A stretch of DNA of 64,000 nucleotides, taken from Microbacterium flavum (GTDB lineage: Bacteria > Actinomycetota > Actinomycetes > Actinomycetales > Microbacteriaceae). Shown piece by piece: positions 9,080-18,496 of this stretch (positions are counted from its first letter, which is position 1; every line of letters starts with the position of its first letter). The position numbers and the translations under genes were made by a program. The stretch covers positions 1 to 64,000 of the forward strand of contig NZ_JAFLHG010000007.1 of NCBI RefSeq assembly GCF_018717645.1. Reading direction: 5' to 3'. Below the pieces are notes generated by a model. It saw nothing but the letters and a program-made list of their open reading frames with translations, was not told the DNA's origin and did no database searches.

Positions 9080-9100
9080 TTAGGTTAGGTGAACCTAACC
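9080..9100. promoter_or_regulatory. DtxR/IdeR-type iron box upstream of efeU
   Basis: TTAGGTTAGGTGAACCTAACC matches the 19-bp DtxR consensus TWAGGTWAGSCTWACCTWA at 17 of 19 positions. It contains a perfect inverted repeat GGTTAGGT/ACCTAACC (9083-9090, 9093-9100). Placement just upstream of efeU predicts Fe(II)-dependent repression of efeUOB. Confidence 0.88.
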
Positions 9101-9201
9101 GGCGGATCGACAGTACACCCGCGCCGGACGCCGCTCAACTCGGCGCCGGGACGCGAGCGGCGCTCGTCCGCGCCGTCTGGCGTCCGCCGCGCCGCCCGCC
9201 G

Positions 9202-12200
9202 TCAGTCGTGACCGGTGTCGCGCGCGGGCGACCAGGTCTCGGCGGAGAGGACCTCGATCTCCCGGAGGTCGAGGTCGTCGCCCAGGTTCCGGATGCCGAG
9301 CGTCGAGACACCCGTCCCGTCCAGGCGGAGCGGAATCGTCCGCACCTCCGCAACATCCACCTCCGCGCGCCAGACCAGGGTCGCCGTCCGGGTGACGAAC
9401 TCGAGGCGGATCCGCGCGGGGCCCGCGACCGTCACGGTGGCGAGCGTCGGCGACCCCGTCGCCTCCACGGCGGCCGCGTCGAGGTCGACCTCGATCGTCT
9501 CACCGGCGCGGACGAGGACACCGGTCTCCCCGTCGTCGTCGACCAGCGCCGCGGCATCCCGCCCGCCGACGCGAGCGCGGACGGCGTGGTCGACCGGCAG
9601 TCGTGGCAGCCCGGCGCTCGCCGACGGTGGAGGGGCGCCCGCTCCCCAGGACGAGGGCGCGTCCGTGAGGTCGAGGTGCAGCCGTGCTCCGCCGCGGATC
9701 CGTTCGTGGGGGAGCCACGCCGAGGTCCACTCCTCGCCGTCGAGGCGCGCCGCGGCGATGTGCCGCCCCGACCCCGACGTGGTGATCTCGAAGACCCCCG
9801 CCTCGCCTCCGGCCTTCGCGGGCAGCCGCAGCCGGACCCTCGGGAACAGCGGCGGGGTGAGGAACCAGCCGGGCTCGCCGGGGATCAGGGGGTAGAGGCC
9901 GATCGCGTTCAGGATCCACCATGCGCTCATCTCGCCGTTGTCCTCGTCGCCCGGGTTCCCCTGGCCGAGGTCGACGCCCGCGAACAGGCGGTCGAGGGCG
10001 GTGCGGATGACCTCGTGCGCGCGACCGGGGCGCCCCGCGAACGCCCACATCGCGGGAATGTGGTGGGCGGGCTGGTTCGACAGCGCGAGCATGCCCAGGC
10101 GCTGATCGCGCGCTTCGCTGATCTCATGGATCTGGTGCCCGTACCCGCCCCACACGCTCCGGTCGCCCCGCTCCGGCGTCCGGAAGAAGCGTTCGAGCAG
10201 CGCGGCGAGCCCGGCGGGGCCGCCGTGCAGGGCGGCCAGGCCCGCGCCGTCGTGCGGCACGGTGACGGACATGCCCCACGCATTCGTCTCGACGTAGTCC
10301 GTGCCCCACGCGTCCGGATCGAACGCTCCGGTGCGCCCGCGCCAGGCCCCGTCGGCGCGCCGCCCGCGGAAGAAGCCGGTCGCCGGGTCGAAGACGGCGG
10401 CGTACACCGCAGCCCGGCCCGCGAACCACTCCGCGTGCGCGAGAAGGCTCTCTCGCTCACCGGGGTCCGCGCTGCGCTCGGCGAGCCACGCGGCGTAGCG
10501 TCCGAGAGCATGGTCGTTGATCGCGGCCTCCAGGGTCCACGACATCCCCTCCGCCACGTCCGCGGAGGTGAAGGAGCGGAAGAGCGCCCGCGCCTGCCCC
10601 TTCCGTCCGACGACGGGGCTCGGCGGCAGGACGGTCGCATTGCGGACGCCGGCGGCCCACCCCGTGCGGTGGTCGATGGCCATGCCCTTGCGGGCGAGAT
10701 CGGCGACGATCGCGTCGCTCGACGTGCCCACCATCACATCCAGCGGCCCGGGCGCCGTCCACCGCGACATCCAGCCGCCGTCGCGTGCGTGCTGCAGGAT
10801 GCCGTCGACGAGATCGGGGGTCGCCGGGTCGATGAGGCCGAGAAGCGGCCACGCGGTGCGGTAGGTGTCCCAGAACCCGTTGTTGACGCTGAGCCGGCCG
10901 GGGACGACCCGCAGCCCCGTCCGCTCGGGCGAGTCTCCGGCACTCGCCCGGAACGGGCTCGCGTAGACGGGGCGCCCCTCCACGAACTCGTGCGCCGTGT
11001 TCGGGAACATCAGCGCGCGGACGAGTCCGGATGCCAGCGTGATGCGCTGCTCGCGGGTCGCGCCCTCCACCTCGATCGCGCCGAGCGCGGCATCCCACTC
11101 CTCCCGCGCCCGATCGGACACCTCGTCGAAGGTGGCCCCGCCGATGTCGGCGGCGAGGTTGGCGCGGGCCTGGTCGAGCGAGAGGAAGGACACCCCGAGT
11201 CGGACCTCGACGACCGCACCCGCGCCCTCACCGCCGCCGTCTCGGGCGATGCGCACCCAGGCGGCGTCGTCCCGGAACGGCGACGCGGACCGACCGGTCG
11301 CCGTCACCGCGCCGTCGACCTCGCCCCACACGTACATGCGCGGGACGACGCGGCCGTCCTCCGAACGCTGGTCGGTGAAACCGCTGACCGTCGCCCCGCC
11401 GGGCCGCAGGACGGCGGAGACCTCGCCGGTGCCGAGGCGGTCGAACAGCAGCGATCCGCCGCCCGGGAGAGTGAAGCGCATCGCCGTGGCGGCGCGGGCG
11501 GGCGCGAGCTCCGCGATGATCGGCAGGGGTCCCGCGCCGCGCGCATCCTCCGCGGGGCGGGCGGGCCCTGCCCTCCCCGGGTCGAGCTCGACGCGGTAAT
11601 GATGCACACGGTCGTACTCGTCGCGATGGCGGAACGCGAGACGTCGCGTCGCGGGGTCGACCGGCGGGGTCGGCGCGGCGGATGGCATCACCTGGAAGGC
11701 GGCGCGCTCCCCGATCCACGGGCTCGGGGCGAGCGTCGTCGCGAACGCCTCGATCCCGGGCCGGCCATCGGCCCCCGCGTGCGCGTGCCAGGTGTACATC
11801 CAGCGCGCCGTCCGCGCGTCGGTGACGGGCGTCGCCATGATGAGCGCGTGCGGCGTCGCGACCGACGGGAGCGTCAGCCCGCGAGAGTAGCGCTCCGACG
11901 AATGGGTGCCGCGCCGCGTGCGCACGGCGTCCGTGGGCTGCGGCCCCAATGGCCGCGGCGCGGCGATCTCGATGCCGTCGGCGAACCCGGACAGCCGTCC
12001 GGGCGCGAGCGCGAGGGTGCGCAGGATCACCCGGCGCACCGTCCGTCCGGCGGCGGCACCCAGCGGAACCTCCACTCGGACCCACTGATCGGGGAGGAGG
12101 AACAGTCCGTCGTGCTGCGCCTGCGGATCGAGCGGGATGCCGTGGATGTCCGCCGCGAGCTCCGAGAGTCGCACCCCGTCGTCGAACTCGATGTCGAGGC

Positions 12201-12621
12201 AGGCGGCCGCGGCGGCGAACCGCGCATCGCCGGTCAGGTCGCCGCGGAACTCGGTGAGCACGGCGTAGCGGAACACCTCCCCGGCCGCGACGACGTGACC
12301 GAGAAGGTCGGCGCCGCCGACCGTGTGCTCGTCATCGGTCCAGGCGGTTCCCGGCTCTGTCGTCCCGAGCCCGCGCAGGAGAGTCGCCGGGATGTCGGTC
12401 TCGGCTGCAGCGCCCGCGCCGGAGCCCGAGCGGCGTTCCGAGACGGTCCACGCCAGTGCATCCGGCCCGAACAGCCCTGTTCCGCTGCGGGCGGCGACCG
12501 GATGCCGGGGCGCACCACGGAAGACGCGCGGCGAGCCGTCGTCGTCGCCGCCGCGCCAGAGCCGGCAGAGCCATCGCCAGGCGCGGCACGGCCACGCGCG
12601 TGCGCTGTCCTCCCGGGGCAT
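9202..12621 (-). CDS. GH92 family alpha-mannosidase
   Basis: A 1139-residue Ca2+-dependent exo-alpha-mannosidase (GH92 members usually cleave alpha-1,2-mannose). Family blocks are visible: NGFWDTYRTAWPLLGLIDP, GYGHQIHEISEA, SNQPAHHIPAMW and GNPGDEDNGEMSAWW, ending in a beta-rich C-terminal module. No signal peptide is seen, and the N-terminus (MPREDSARAW) is Trp/Arg-rich, so the location is uncertain. AGGAG nine bases before the ATG supports the start at 12621, and this site lies within the last codons of the upstream regulator gene. It could trim host, fungal or its own mannosylated glycans. Only six bases separate it from the RamB-like gene, so the two are probably co-transcribed. Confidence 0.88.
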   Translation of the reverse strand: MPREDSARAWPCRAWRWLCRLWRGGDDDGSPRVFRGAPRHPVAARSGTGLFGPDALAWTVSERRSGSGAGAAAETDIPATLLRGLGTTEPGTAWTDDEHTVGGADLLGHVVAAGEVFRYAVLTEFRGDLTGDARFAAAAACLDIEFDDGVRLSELAADIHGIPLDPQAQHDGLFLLPDQWVRVEVPLGAAAGRTVRRVILRTLALAPGRLSGFADGIEIAAPRPLGPQPTDAVRTRRGTHSSERYSRGLTLPSVATPHALIMATPVTDARTARWMYTWHAHAGADGRPGIEAFATTLAPSPWIGERAAFQVMPSAAPTPPVDPATRRLAFRHRDEYDRVHHYRVELDPGRAGPARPAEDARGAGPLPIIAELAPARAATAMRFTLPGGGSLLFDRLGTGEVSAVLRPGGATVSGFTDQRSEDGRVVPRMYVWGEVDGAVTATGRSASPFRDDAAWVRIARDGGGEGAGAVVEVRLGVSFLSLDQARANLAADIGGATFDEVSDRAREEWDAALGAIEVEGATREQRITLASGLVRALMFPNTAHEFVEGRPVYASPFRASAGDSPERTGLRVVPGRLSVNNGFWDTYRTAWPLLGLIDPATPDLVDGILQHARDGGWMSRWTAPGPLDVMVGTSSDAIVADLARKGMAIDHRTGWAAGVRNATVLPPSPVVGRKGQARALFRSFTSADVAEGMSWTLEAAINDHALGRYAAWLAERSADPGERESLLAHAEWFAGRAAVYAAVFDPATGFFRGRRADGAWRGRTGAFDPDAWGTDYVETNAWGMSVTVPHDGAGLAALHGGPAGLAALLERFFRTPERGDRSVWGGYGHQIHEISEARDQRLGMLALSNQPAHHIPAMWAFAGRPGRAHEVIRTALDRLFAGVDLGQGNPGDEDNGEMSAWWILNAIGLYPLIPGEPGWFLTPPLFPRVRLRLPAKAGGEAGVFEITTSGSGRHIAAARLDGEEWTSAWLPHERIRGGARLHLDLTDAPSSWGAGAPPPSASAGLPRLPVDHAVRARVGGRDAAALVDDDGETGVLVRAGETIEVDLDAAAVEATGSPTLATVTVAGPARIRLEFVTRTATLVWRAEVDVAEVRTIPLRLDGTGVSTLGIRNLGDDLDLREIEVLSAETWSPARDTGHD

Positions 12622-12627
12622 GGGCGG

Positions 12628-14070
12628 CTACTCCTGCGCGTGGCGGTCGAGGAATCCGTAGACCTCGCCGTCGTCGACGCCGGGGAAGGCGCCGCGGGGG
12701 AGCGGTGAGAACATCTGCATGTGCACGCGGGCGCTCGGCCAGGCCTTGCCCGACCAGCGCGCCGCGACCTCGGCATCCGGCCGCCGACAGCAGGCCTCAT
12801 CGGGGCACGTCGAGGTCGCCCGCTTGCTCGTCTCGCGGCCGCGGAACCAGCGGGCGTCGTCGAAGGGCACGCCGACCGTGATGGAGAACTCCCCGTCGCC
12901 CGTCTTCCCGGTCTGGCTGGAGCACCAGAAGGTGCCGGCGGGAGTGTCGGTGTACTGGTAGTGCTCGACCGTGCGGTTCTGCTGGGTGAAGGCCGAGCGC
13001 GCCGCGAACTCGCGGCAGACGATCTGACCTTCGACCGATCCGGTGACATCCATCGGCAGCGGCAGCTCGTCGTTCTCGTAGACCCGGTTGATCGCCCCGG
13101 AGCCGTCGACGCGGAGGAAGTGCAGCGGGATGCCGAGGTGCTGGGTGAGAAGATTCGTCATCCGCATGCCGGCCGCCTCATGCGTGACGCCGAACGCGTC
13201 GCGGAAGTCCTCGACCGCGAGGTTGCGCTCCTTCTTCGCCTGCGCGAGGAAGGCGACAGACGCCGTCTCCGGCATGAGGCAGCACGCCGCGAAGTAGTTG
13301 ATCTCCAGGCGCTGCTCGAGGAAGTCGGCGTAGTCGGTGGGAGGCGTGTGGCCGAGTAGGCGGTGCGCCATCGCCTGAAGCGCCATCGAGCGCAGTCCAT
13401 GGCCCCCGGGGATCGACGCGGGGGGCAGGTAGATGCGCCCGTTCTCGAGGTCGGTGACGGAGCGGGCGGAGTGGGGGAGGTCGTCGACGTACAGCAGCTC
13501 GAACCCCAGCTGCTCGGCCATGATGCTGACGGTGCGGTGCGTGAGCGCCCCGGTGGTGTGGCCGGCGGCGCGCAGCTGCTTCTCGGCGAGCTGCTCGATG
13601 GCGGGCAGGTAGTTGCCCGCCGCGCGCATCCGCAGCCGCAGCTCGGTGTTCGCGCGGCGCGCCTCCTCGGGCGTCGCGATCGCCTCGCGCTCACGGCGCT
13701 GCAGTTCGCGGTGCAGGCCCAGCACCGCCTCGATCGTCTCGTCGGGCATCGTCTTGGTGACGCGCACCGGCGGGATGCCGAGGCGACGGAAGACCGGCGA
13801 GGCCTGCGCCCGCTCGAGGTCGAGCTCGATGGCGGCGCGGTGGTGGGGCGGTTCGGGGGAGAGGAGGTCGGTGACGTCCGTCCCCGTGGCTTGCGCGATC
13901 GCCTGCAGGAGGGACAGCTTGGGCTCGCGCTTGCCGTTCTCGATGAGGCTCAGCTGGCTGCCGGCGACCCCGACGATCGCACCGAGCTCGTCGAGCGTGT
14001 AGCCGCGGGCGGTGCGGTGGTGACGGACGCGGTGTCCGAGGGTCGACAGCTCGAGAGCGGAGGCAGGCAT
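12628..14070 (-). CDS. RamB-like XRE-family regulator with ImmA/IrrE-type domain
   Basis: A 480-residue transcription factor of the short-chain fatty acyl regulator type. In corynebacteria RamB controls acetate and glyoxylate genes. The XRE helix-turn-helix is at residues 8-65 ([20 protein letters not shown]). The middle carries a ferritin/ImmA-like domain whose expected HEXXH appears as AHRLLGH, so peptidase activity is doubtful. The C-terminal domain contains a Cys cluster (CPDEACC). It is transcribed away from pckG across 105 bp, which suits control of gluconeogenesis. The start is ATG 14070. The GH92 gene follows directly. Confidence 0.85.
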   Translation of the reverse strand: MPASALELSTLGHRVRHHRTARGYTLDELGAIVGVAGSQLSLIENGKREPKLSLLQAIAQATGTDVTDLLSPEPPHHRAAIELDLERAQASPVFRRLGIPPVRVTKTMPDETIEAVLGLHRELQRREREAIATPEEARRANTELRLRMRAAGNYLPAIEQLAEKQLRAAGHTTGALTHRTVSIMAEQLGFELLYVDDLPHSARSVTDLENGRIYLPPASIPGGHGLRSMALQAMAHRLLGHTPPTDYADFLEQRLEINYFAACCLMPETASVAFLAQAKKERNLAVEDFRDAFGVTHEAAGMRMTNLLTQHLGIPLHFLRVDGSGAINRVYENDELPLPMDVTGSVEGQIVCREFAARSAFTQQNRTVEHYQYTDTPAGTFWCSSQTGKTGDGEFSITVGVPFDDARWFRGRETSKRATSTCPDEACCRRPDAEVAARWSGKAWPSARVHMQMFSPLPRGAFPGVDDGEVYGFLDRHAQE

Positions 14071-14082
14071 TCCTTGATGATA

Positions 14083-14123
14083 GCGAAAGAAAGCAGATTC
14101 TTGACGGCTAAGATCCGCGAAAG
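14083..14123. promoter_or_regulatory. Divergent ramB-like/pckG control region
   Basis: Two direct GCGAAAG copies (14083-14089 and 14117-14123) lie in the only AT-richer part of the 105-bp intergenic region. A TTGACG hexamer at 14101-14106 could be a -35 element for pckG. The repeats are candidate sites for the adjacent regulator, but they match the published RamB consensus only loosely. Confidence 0.35.
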
Positions 14124-14175
14124 CATGCCGGATCTCGGTCCACAGTGGAACAAGACCACCCCTGAAGGAGCTGAC

Positions 14176-16137
14176 ATGGCCATTGCCGACCTGTTCACCC
14201 GTCCCGCCGCCAGTCGTCCCGCCGCGAGCCGTCCCGCCGCGAGCGGGGGGACGGAGACCGCGGTTCGGGCTCGCGCGGGCGCGGAGGGCACCGGAGCGGC
14301 ATCGGCATCCCGCACCTTCGGCGCGCGTCCGACGACCGCCGGTGCGGGGCTCGACGAGCTCTTCGCCTGGGTCGACGAGATCGCCGCGCTCACGCAGCCC
14401 GCCCGCATCCACTGGGTGGACGGGTCGAACGCGGAGAACGAGGCTCTTCTGCGGCAGCAGGTCGACGAGGGCAAGCTCATCAAGCTGAACCCCGAGTGGC
14501 GACCCGGCTCCTACCTCGCCCGTTCGCACCCGAGCGACGTCGCGCGCACCGAGGCACGCACCTTCATCGCGTCCGAGCGCGCCGAGGACGCCGGGCCCAC
14601 GAACAACTGGGCGGATCCGGCCGAGATGCGCGAGACGCTCACGCCGCTGTTCGCCGGATCCATGCGCGGGCGCACGATGTACGTCGTCCCCTTCTCGATG
14701 GGCGCCGTCGGCGGCCCGCTGTCGCACATCGGGGTGCAGGTCACCGATTCGGCCTACGCCGTCACGTCCATCGGGATCATGACCCGTGTCGGCTCCGACG
14801 TGCTCGCCCAGATCGCGGCCGGCAAGCCGTGGGTCAAGACCGTGCACTCGGTGGGCGCTCCGCTGGCGCCGGGCGAGAAGGACGTCAAGTGGCCGTGCAA
14901 CGACGAGAAGTACATCGTGCACTACCCCGAGACGCTCGAAGTGTGGTCCTTCGGCTCGGGCTACGGCGGCAATGCGATCCTCGCCAAGAAGTGCTTCGCG
15001 CTGCGGATCGCCTCGGTGATCGGCCGCGACGAGGGCTGGCTCGCCGAGCACATGCTCCTCATCCGCGTCATCAGCCCGGAGGGCAAGGCGTACCACGTGG
15101 CCGCCGCCTTCCCGTCCGCATGCGGCAAGACGAACCTCGCGATGCTCCGCCCGACGATCCCCGGCTGGCGCGTCGAGACGCTCGGCGACGACATCGCGTG
15201 GCTGCGTCCCGGCGAGGACGGCCGCCTCTGGGCCATCAACCCCGAGGCCGGCTTCTTCGGCGTCGCCCCCGGCACCGGCGAGTCCACCAACGTCACGGCC
15301 GTCGAGACGCTCTGGGGCAACACCGTCTTCACGAACGTCGCGCTGCGCCCCGACGGCGACGTCTGGTGGGAGGGCCTCACCGATGACGTCCCCGAGGAGC
15401 TCACCGATTGGGAGGGCAAGCCGTGGACGCCCGCCTCGGGCCGGCCCGCAGCGCACCCCAACTCGCGCTTCACGGTCAGCGCCGGTCAGTGCCCGCAGAT
15501 CGCGCCGGACTGGGACGCTCCGGAGGGTGTGCCGCTGGATGCCATCCTCTTCGGCGGTCGCCGCGCGACCAACGTGCCCCTCGTCGTCGAGGCGACCGAC
15601 TGGACGCACGGCGTCTTCCTCGGCTCGAACATCTCCTCCGAGCGCACCGCGGCCGCGGAGGGCACCGTCGGCGAGCTGCGCCGCGACCCGTTCGCGATGC
15701 TCCCCTTCTGCGGGTACAACATGGCCGACTACTTCGGCCACTGGCTGAAGGTCGGCCAGCAGCTGCGCTTCGACCGCGCCCCGCGCGTGTTCCAGGTGAA
15801 CTGGTTCCGGAAGGGGGCGGACGGCCGCTTCCTCTGGCCCGGGTTCGGCGACAACGCCCGCGTGATCGACTGGATCATCCGCCGCGTCGAGGGATCCGTC
15901 CCCACTGTGGAGAGCGCGATCGGGCGCCTGCCCGTGACCTCGGACCTCAACCTCGACGGCATCGAGGTGCCGCAGGAGGACCTCGACGCGCTGTTCGAGG
16001 TCGATCCCGAGCTGTGGCTGCAGGAGACCGACCTCACCGAGGAGTTCTACCGCACGTTCGACGGCCGGGTGCCGGCGGCACTGTACGCCGAACTGGCCGC
16101 CCTGCGGTACCGGCTCAAGCTCGCGCAGCAGAGCTGA
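14176..16137 (+). CDS. pckG: GTP-dependent phosphoenolpyruvate carboxykinase
   Basis: Cytosolic gluconeogenic enzyme converting oxaloacetate and GTP to PEP, CO2 and GDP. The GTP-class active site [12 protein letters not shown] (with the reactive Cys and P-loop Lys) is near residue 320, with GDDIAWLR and the C-terminal DYFGHWL block also present. GAAGGAG five bases before ATG 14176 fixes the start. At 653 residues it is about 40 longer than usual at the N-terminus, which contains a triple RPAAS repeat. It is divergent from a RamB-like regulator, implying carbon-source control. Confidence 0.97.
   Translation: MAIADLFTRPAASRPAASRPAASGGTETAVRARAGAEGTGAASASRTFGARPTTAGAGLDELFAWVDEIAALTQPARIHWVDGSNAENEALLRQQVDEGKLIKLNPEWRPGSYLARSHPSDVARTEARTFIASERAEDAGPTNNWADPAEMRETLTPLFAGSMRGRTMYVVPFSMGAVGGPLSHIGVQVTDSAYAVTSIGIMTRVGSDVLAQIAAGKPWVKTVHSVGAPLAPGEKDVKWPCNDEKYIVHYPETLEVWSFGSGYGGNAILAKKCFALRIASVIGRDEGWLAEHMLLIRVISPEGKAYHVAAAFPSACGKTNLAMLRPTIPGWRVETLGDDIAWLRPGEDGRLWAINPEAGFFGVAPGTGESTNVTAVETLWGNTVFTNVALRPDGDVWWEGLTDDVPEELTDWEGKPWTPASGRPAAHPNSRFTVSAGQCPQIAPDWDAPEGVPLDAILFGGRRATNVPLVVEATDWTHGVFLGSNISSERTAAAEGTVGELRRDPFAMLPFCGYNMADYFGHWLKVGQQLRFDRAPRVFQVNWFRKGADGRFLWPGFGDNARVIDWIIRRVEGSVPTVESAIGRLPVTSDLNLDGIEVPQEDLDALFEVDPELWLQETDLTEEFYRTFDGRVPAALYAELAALRYRLKLAQQS
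14205..14241 (+). repeat. Short tandem repeat in the pckG leader
   Basis: About three consecutive 15-base units (CGTCCCGCCGCSAGY) encode [15 protein letters not shown] near the N-terminus of PEPCK, ahead of the conserved catalytic domain. Confidence 0.75.
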
Positions 16138-16184
16138 GCACCGCGGGACCGGCCGCTCCGGGGGCCGGTCCGGTCGCCACGGCC

Positions 16185-16236
16185 ACCGTGCGGGTGAGCG
16201 GGATCACGACGACGTGATCCGGCTCACCCGCACGGT
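16185..16236. terminator. Strong bidirectional hairpin between pckG and the Asp23 locus
   Basis: Arms of 24 bases (16185-16208 and 16213-16236) pair with one mismatch around the tetraloop ACGA. It separates convergent genes; the right arm and part of the left encode the last residues and stop of the minus-strand gene ending at 16204. Confidence 0.85.
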
Positions 16237-16509
16237 CACGTGCACGTCCGGCGTCCCCACCGCCGCGCGCACGCGGGTCACGACCTCGTCGGCGACGCGC
16301 GCGACCCGCCCGCCCGCGACCCCGATGCTCACCGTGATCTCGAGCGCCTCGCCGCGACGCGTCACGACGCTGTAGGCGGTGCCATCCCCGCCGCCGGGCC
16401 AGAGCCGACGCGGGAGGCTCCGGGCGAAGTAGAGCTCTGCGACGCCGGGCACGGCGCGGGCCGCGGCATCCACTCTCTCCGCCAGGCTCCCGGCGCCGCC
16501 CTCGATCAT
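16204..16509 (-). CDS. Small Asp23-like protein
   Basis: A 101-residue protein with an Asp23/Gls24-like core: alternating ITVSIGVAGG, VADEVVTRVRAAV and VHVTVRVSRI strands and helix near the C-terminus. Asp23-family proteins form membrane-associated complexes in the envelope stress response. It overlaps the preceding Asp23-like gene by four bases (ATGA) and is the third gene after the sigma factor. Part of its 3' end doubles as the terminator hairpin. The specific role is unknown. Confidence 0.6.
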   Translation of the reverse strand: MIEGGAGSLAERVDAAARAVPGVAELYFARSLPRRLWPGGGDGTAYSVVTRRGEALEITVSIGVAGGRVARVADEVVTRVRAAVGTPDVHVTVRVSRITSS

Positions 16510-17063
16510 CGCTCGTCCTCCGTCCGGCGCACGGAGTCGACGACGACGTCGATCGCTCCGATCGTCCACCCCGCGTACTCCTCCAAGGCATCGCGGATCC
16601 GCGCGCGCACGTCCTCGGCGACGGTGCGCAGGTGCGTCCCGTAGAGAGCGCTGATCGTGAGACGGACATCCAGGCGCAGATCGCCCACGAGGTCCACCTG
16701 CACGCGCTCGACGAGCACGCCCGGCACCGCGTCGCCGGCCTCGCGGACGAGCCCGCGCACGGCCCCCTCGGTCACGACGACCCGTACGGGCTCGGCGTCG
16801 ATGAGCGGCAGATCGCGTCCGGCGCGCGACTCGCGGGCCACCTCGCCGAGGATCTGCTGGAACCACGACTCGGGCAGGTCCGGGGGAGTGTCGAGCTCGA
16901 TCAGCTCGCGCGAGAGCACACCCAGTCGGCCCATCGAATCGAGCACCGCCCGGCACTCGGGATCGCCGTCGATCTCGGGGATCGCCGGCGTGCGCCCACG
17001 ATCCTGATACGCGGCGAGCTGCTCGAGGGTGTACCCCGACGCGCCGATCGTCTCCGCTGCCAT
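16506..17063 (-). CDS. Asp23/Gls24 family envelope protein
   Basis: A 185-residue protein. The N-terminal third is helical (GYTLEQLAAYQDRGRTP). The C-terminal part has the Asp23 pattern VRGLVREAGDAVPGVLVERVQVDL, DVRLTISALYG and TVAEDVRARIRDALEE. ATG 17063 is chosen because GGAGG lies upstream; an in-frame GTG is four codons earlier, overlapping the sigma-factor stop. Position directly behind the sigma gene suggests it may anchor or modulate it, but no anti-sigma zinc motif is visible. Confidence 0.7.
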   Translation of the reverse strand: MAAETIGASGYTLEQLAAYQDRGRTPAIPEIDGDPECRAVLDSMGRLGVLSRELIELDTPPDLPESWFQQILGEVARESRAGRDLPLIDAEPVRVVVTEGAVRGLVREAGDAVPGVLVERVQVDLVGDLRLDVRLTISALYGTHLRTVAEDVRARIRDALEEYAGWTIGAIDVVVDSVRRTEDER

Positions 17064-17071
17064 GTCGCCCG

Positions 17072-17617
17072 TCACCTCCACTCCGCCATGCGCTCGTAGA
17101 TCGTCGCGCGCGCCCGCGCCAGCCGCCCGCGGACCGCGGTCTGGGACACGCCCAGCTCCCGCGCGATCTCGTCGTATTCGTACCCGCTGACCTCGCGCAG
17201 CAGCCACACCGCGCGCTGCGCCGACGGCAGGTCGTCGAGCACGCGGCGGAGCATCTCCATCTGCGAGGATGCCACGGCCGACTCGTCCGGCCCCGGTCCG
17301 CGCGCCTCGGGCTCGGCATCCTCGATGGGCGTCACGGGTCGTCGTGAGCGCAGCCGATCGGTCGCCTTGCGAGCGACGATCGTCGACATCCACGCGCGCA
17401 CCCGCGCAGGCTCGCGCAGATCGGGCAGCTGCCGCCAGGCGACGATCAGCGCCTCCTGGACGCAGTCGTCGGCGTCCGCCCGCGACCCGAGGAGGCGCGT
17501 CGCGAATCCGACGAGATATCCGCTGTGCCGCCGCACGAGGACGGCGAAGGCGCGCTCGTCGCCGTCGGCGGCACGCGCGGCGAGGATCGCGTCCTCGACG
17601 TGACGGAGTGTCTCCAC
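17072..17617 (-). CDS. ECF-family RNA polymerase sigma factor
   Basis: A 181-residue group IV sigma factor. Region 2 includes RADADDCVQEALIVAWRQLP (core binding and -10 recognition) and region 4 includes LREVSGYEYDEIARELGVSQ, a helix-turn-helix for the -35 element. GTG 17617 is preferred because GAGGAG lies four bases upstream; the frame stays open to 17737 but that extension is low-complexity. It heads the minus-strand arm of the Asp23 locus and probably drives one or both arms, since ECF factors commonly activate adjacent genes. Confidence 0.85.
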   Translation of the reverse strand: METLRHVEDAILAARAADGDERAFAVLVRRHSGYLVGFATRLLGSRADADDCVQEALIVAWRQLPDLREPARVRAWMSTIVARKATDRLRSRRPVTPIEDAEPEARGPGPDESAVASSQMEMLRRVLDDLPSAQRAVWLLREVSGYEYDEIARELGVSQTAVRGRLARARATIYERMAEWR

Positions 17618-17843
17618 CGTGCTCCTCGGGCGTCCGGACGCGGCGGCGCCGCGTCGTGTGTCGAATCTCGCACACGCGCCGCGGGGGTGCCCGGGGGTTG
17701 CCGGGCGCGACCGGGTGCGGTAGCGACGGTGCGGCATCCGCGCACTCAGCGAACTGCCAGGGAGAGGACCGTGACGAATCGCGTGCTTCGCCCGTCATAC
17801 CCATGAACGACCTCGACCGAGGCCTCAGAAAGGGAACGACATC

Positions 17844-18302
17844 ATGAGCACCCCGAACACCCCCACGCGCACCCCCTCCGCCCCCACCTCCGGCGCGGGA
17901 GCGACGACCATCGCCGCGGGCGAGGGCGGCAAGACGGTCATCGTCGACCCCGTCATCGCCAAGATCGCCGGTATCGCCGCCTCTTCCGTGCCCGGCGTGC
18001 ACGCCCTGGGCGGCGGCGCGGCGCGCGTCATCGGCTCGATCCGCGAGGCCGTCGGCGCGAAGGACCTCAGCCAGGGGGTGAGCGTGGAAGTCGGCGAGAC
18101 GCAGGTCGCCGCTGACATCACGATCGTCGCCGAGTACCCCGAGCAGCTGCAGCGCGTGGCATCCGATGTCCGCACCGCCGTCTCCGACGCCATCACGCAG
18201 CTCGCGGGCATGGAGATCACCGAGGTCAACGTGACCATCGTCGACGTCCACATCCCGGGTGAGGACGAGGGCGCCGCGCCCGAGCCGGAGCGCGTCCGGT
18301 GA
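17844..18302 (+). CDS. Asp23/Gls24 family envelope stress protein
   Basis: The 152-residue main Asp23 paralogue of the locus. After a Thr/Pro-rich N-terminus, the core reads IAKIAGIAASSVPGVHALGG, then VSVEVGETQVAADITIVAEY and ITEVNVTIVDVHI, the typical DUF322 layout. Relatives coat the inner face of the membrane and protect against envelope stress. GAAAGGGAACGAC precedes ATG 17844. It is the first of five overlapping plus-strand genes and diverges from the sigma-factor arm across 226 bp. Confidence 0.85.
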   Translation: MSTPNTPTRTPSAPTSGAGATTIAAGEGGKTVIVDPVIAKIAGIAASSVPGVHALGGGAARVIGSIREAVGAKDLSQGVSVEVGETQVAADITIVAEYPEQLQRVASDVRTAVSDAITQLAGMEITEVNVTIVDVHIPGEDEGAAPEPERVR

Positions 18303-18496
18303 TCGGCACGTCGGCCACCGTGTGGGGCGCGGCGGCGGGCGCGCTCCTCGCCTTCGCCGCCCTGACCTTCGGGTTCTGGGGCATGGTGCTCGTCGCCGTC
18401 CTCGCCGCCGTGGGCGCGCTCGTCGGAGCCGCCGTATCGGGCCGGATCAACCTCCGCGCGGCGGTGGACGCGGCCCGCGGCCGGCGGGTGGGGTGA
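18299..18496 (+). CDS. Small two-helix membrane protein (DUF2273-like)
   Basis: 65 residues with two hydrophobic helices (about 7-27 and 29-47) and a basic tail. Size and position match the small membrane partner that accompanies Asp23 genes in Gram-positives (DUF2273-type), which is thought to recruit Asp23 to the membrane. It overlaps the preceding gene by four bases and the next by four (GTGA). The role is inferred from context. Confidence 0.65.
   Translation: MIGTSATVWGAAAGALLAFAALTFGFWGMVLVAVLAAVGALVGAAVSGRINLRAAVDAARGRRVG

Noticed and set aside
9208..12708. Very long open frame on the plus strand opposite the GH92 gene
   Set aside because: It is an antisense shadow of a high-GC gene: composition is Arg/Gly/Glu-rich with no recognisable domain, while the minus strand encodes clear GH92 motifs.
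17618..17737. Upstream ATG start of the ECF sigma factor
   Set aside because: The extra 40 residues are Arg/Pro-rich and lack sigma homology; GTG 17617 has a good ribosome-binding site.
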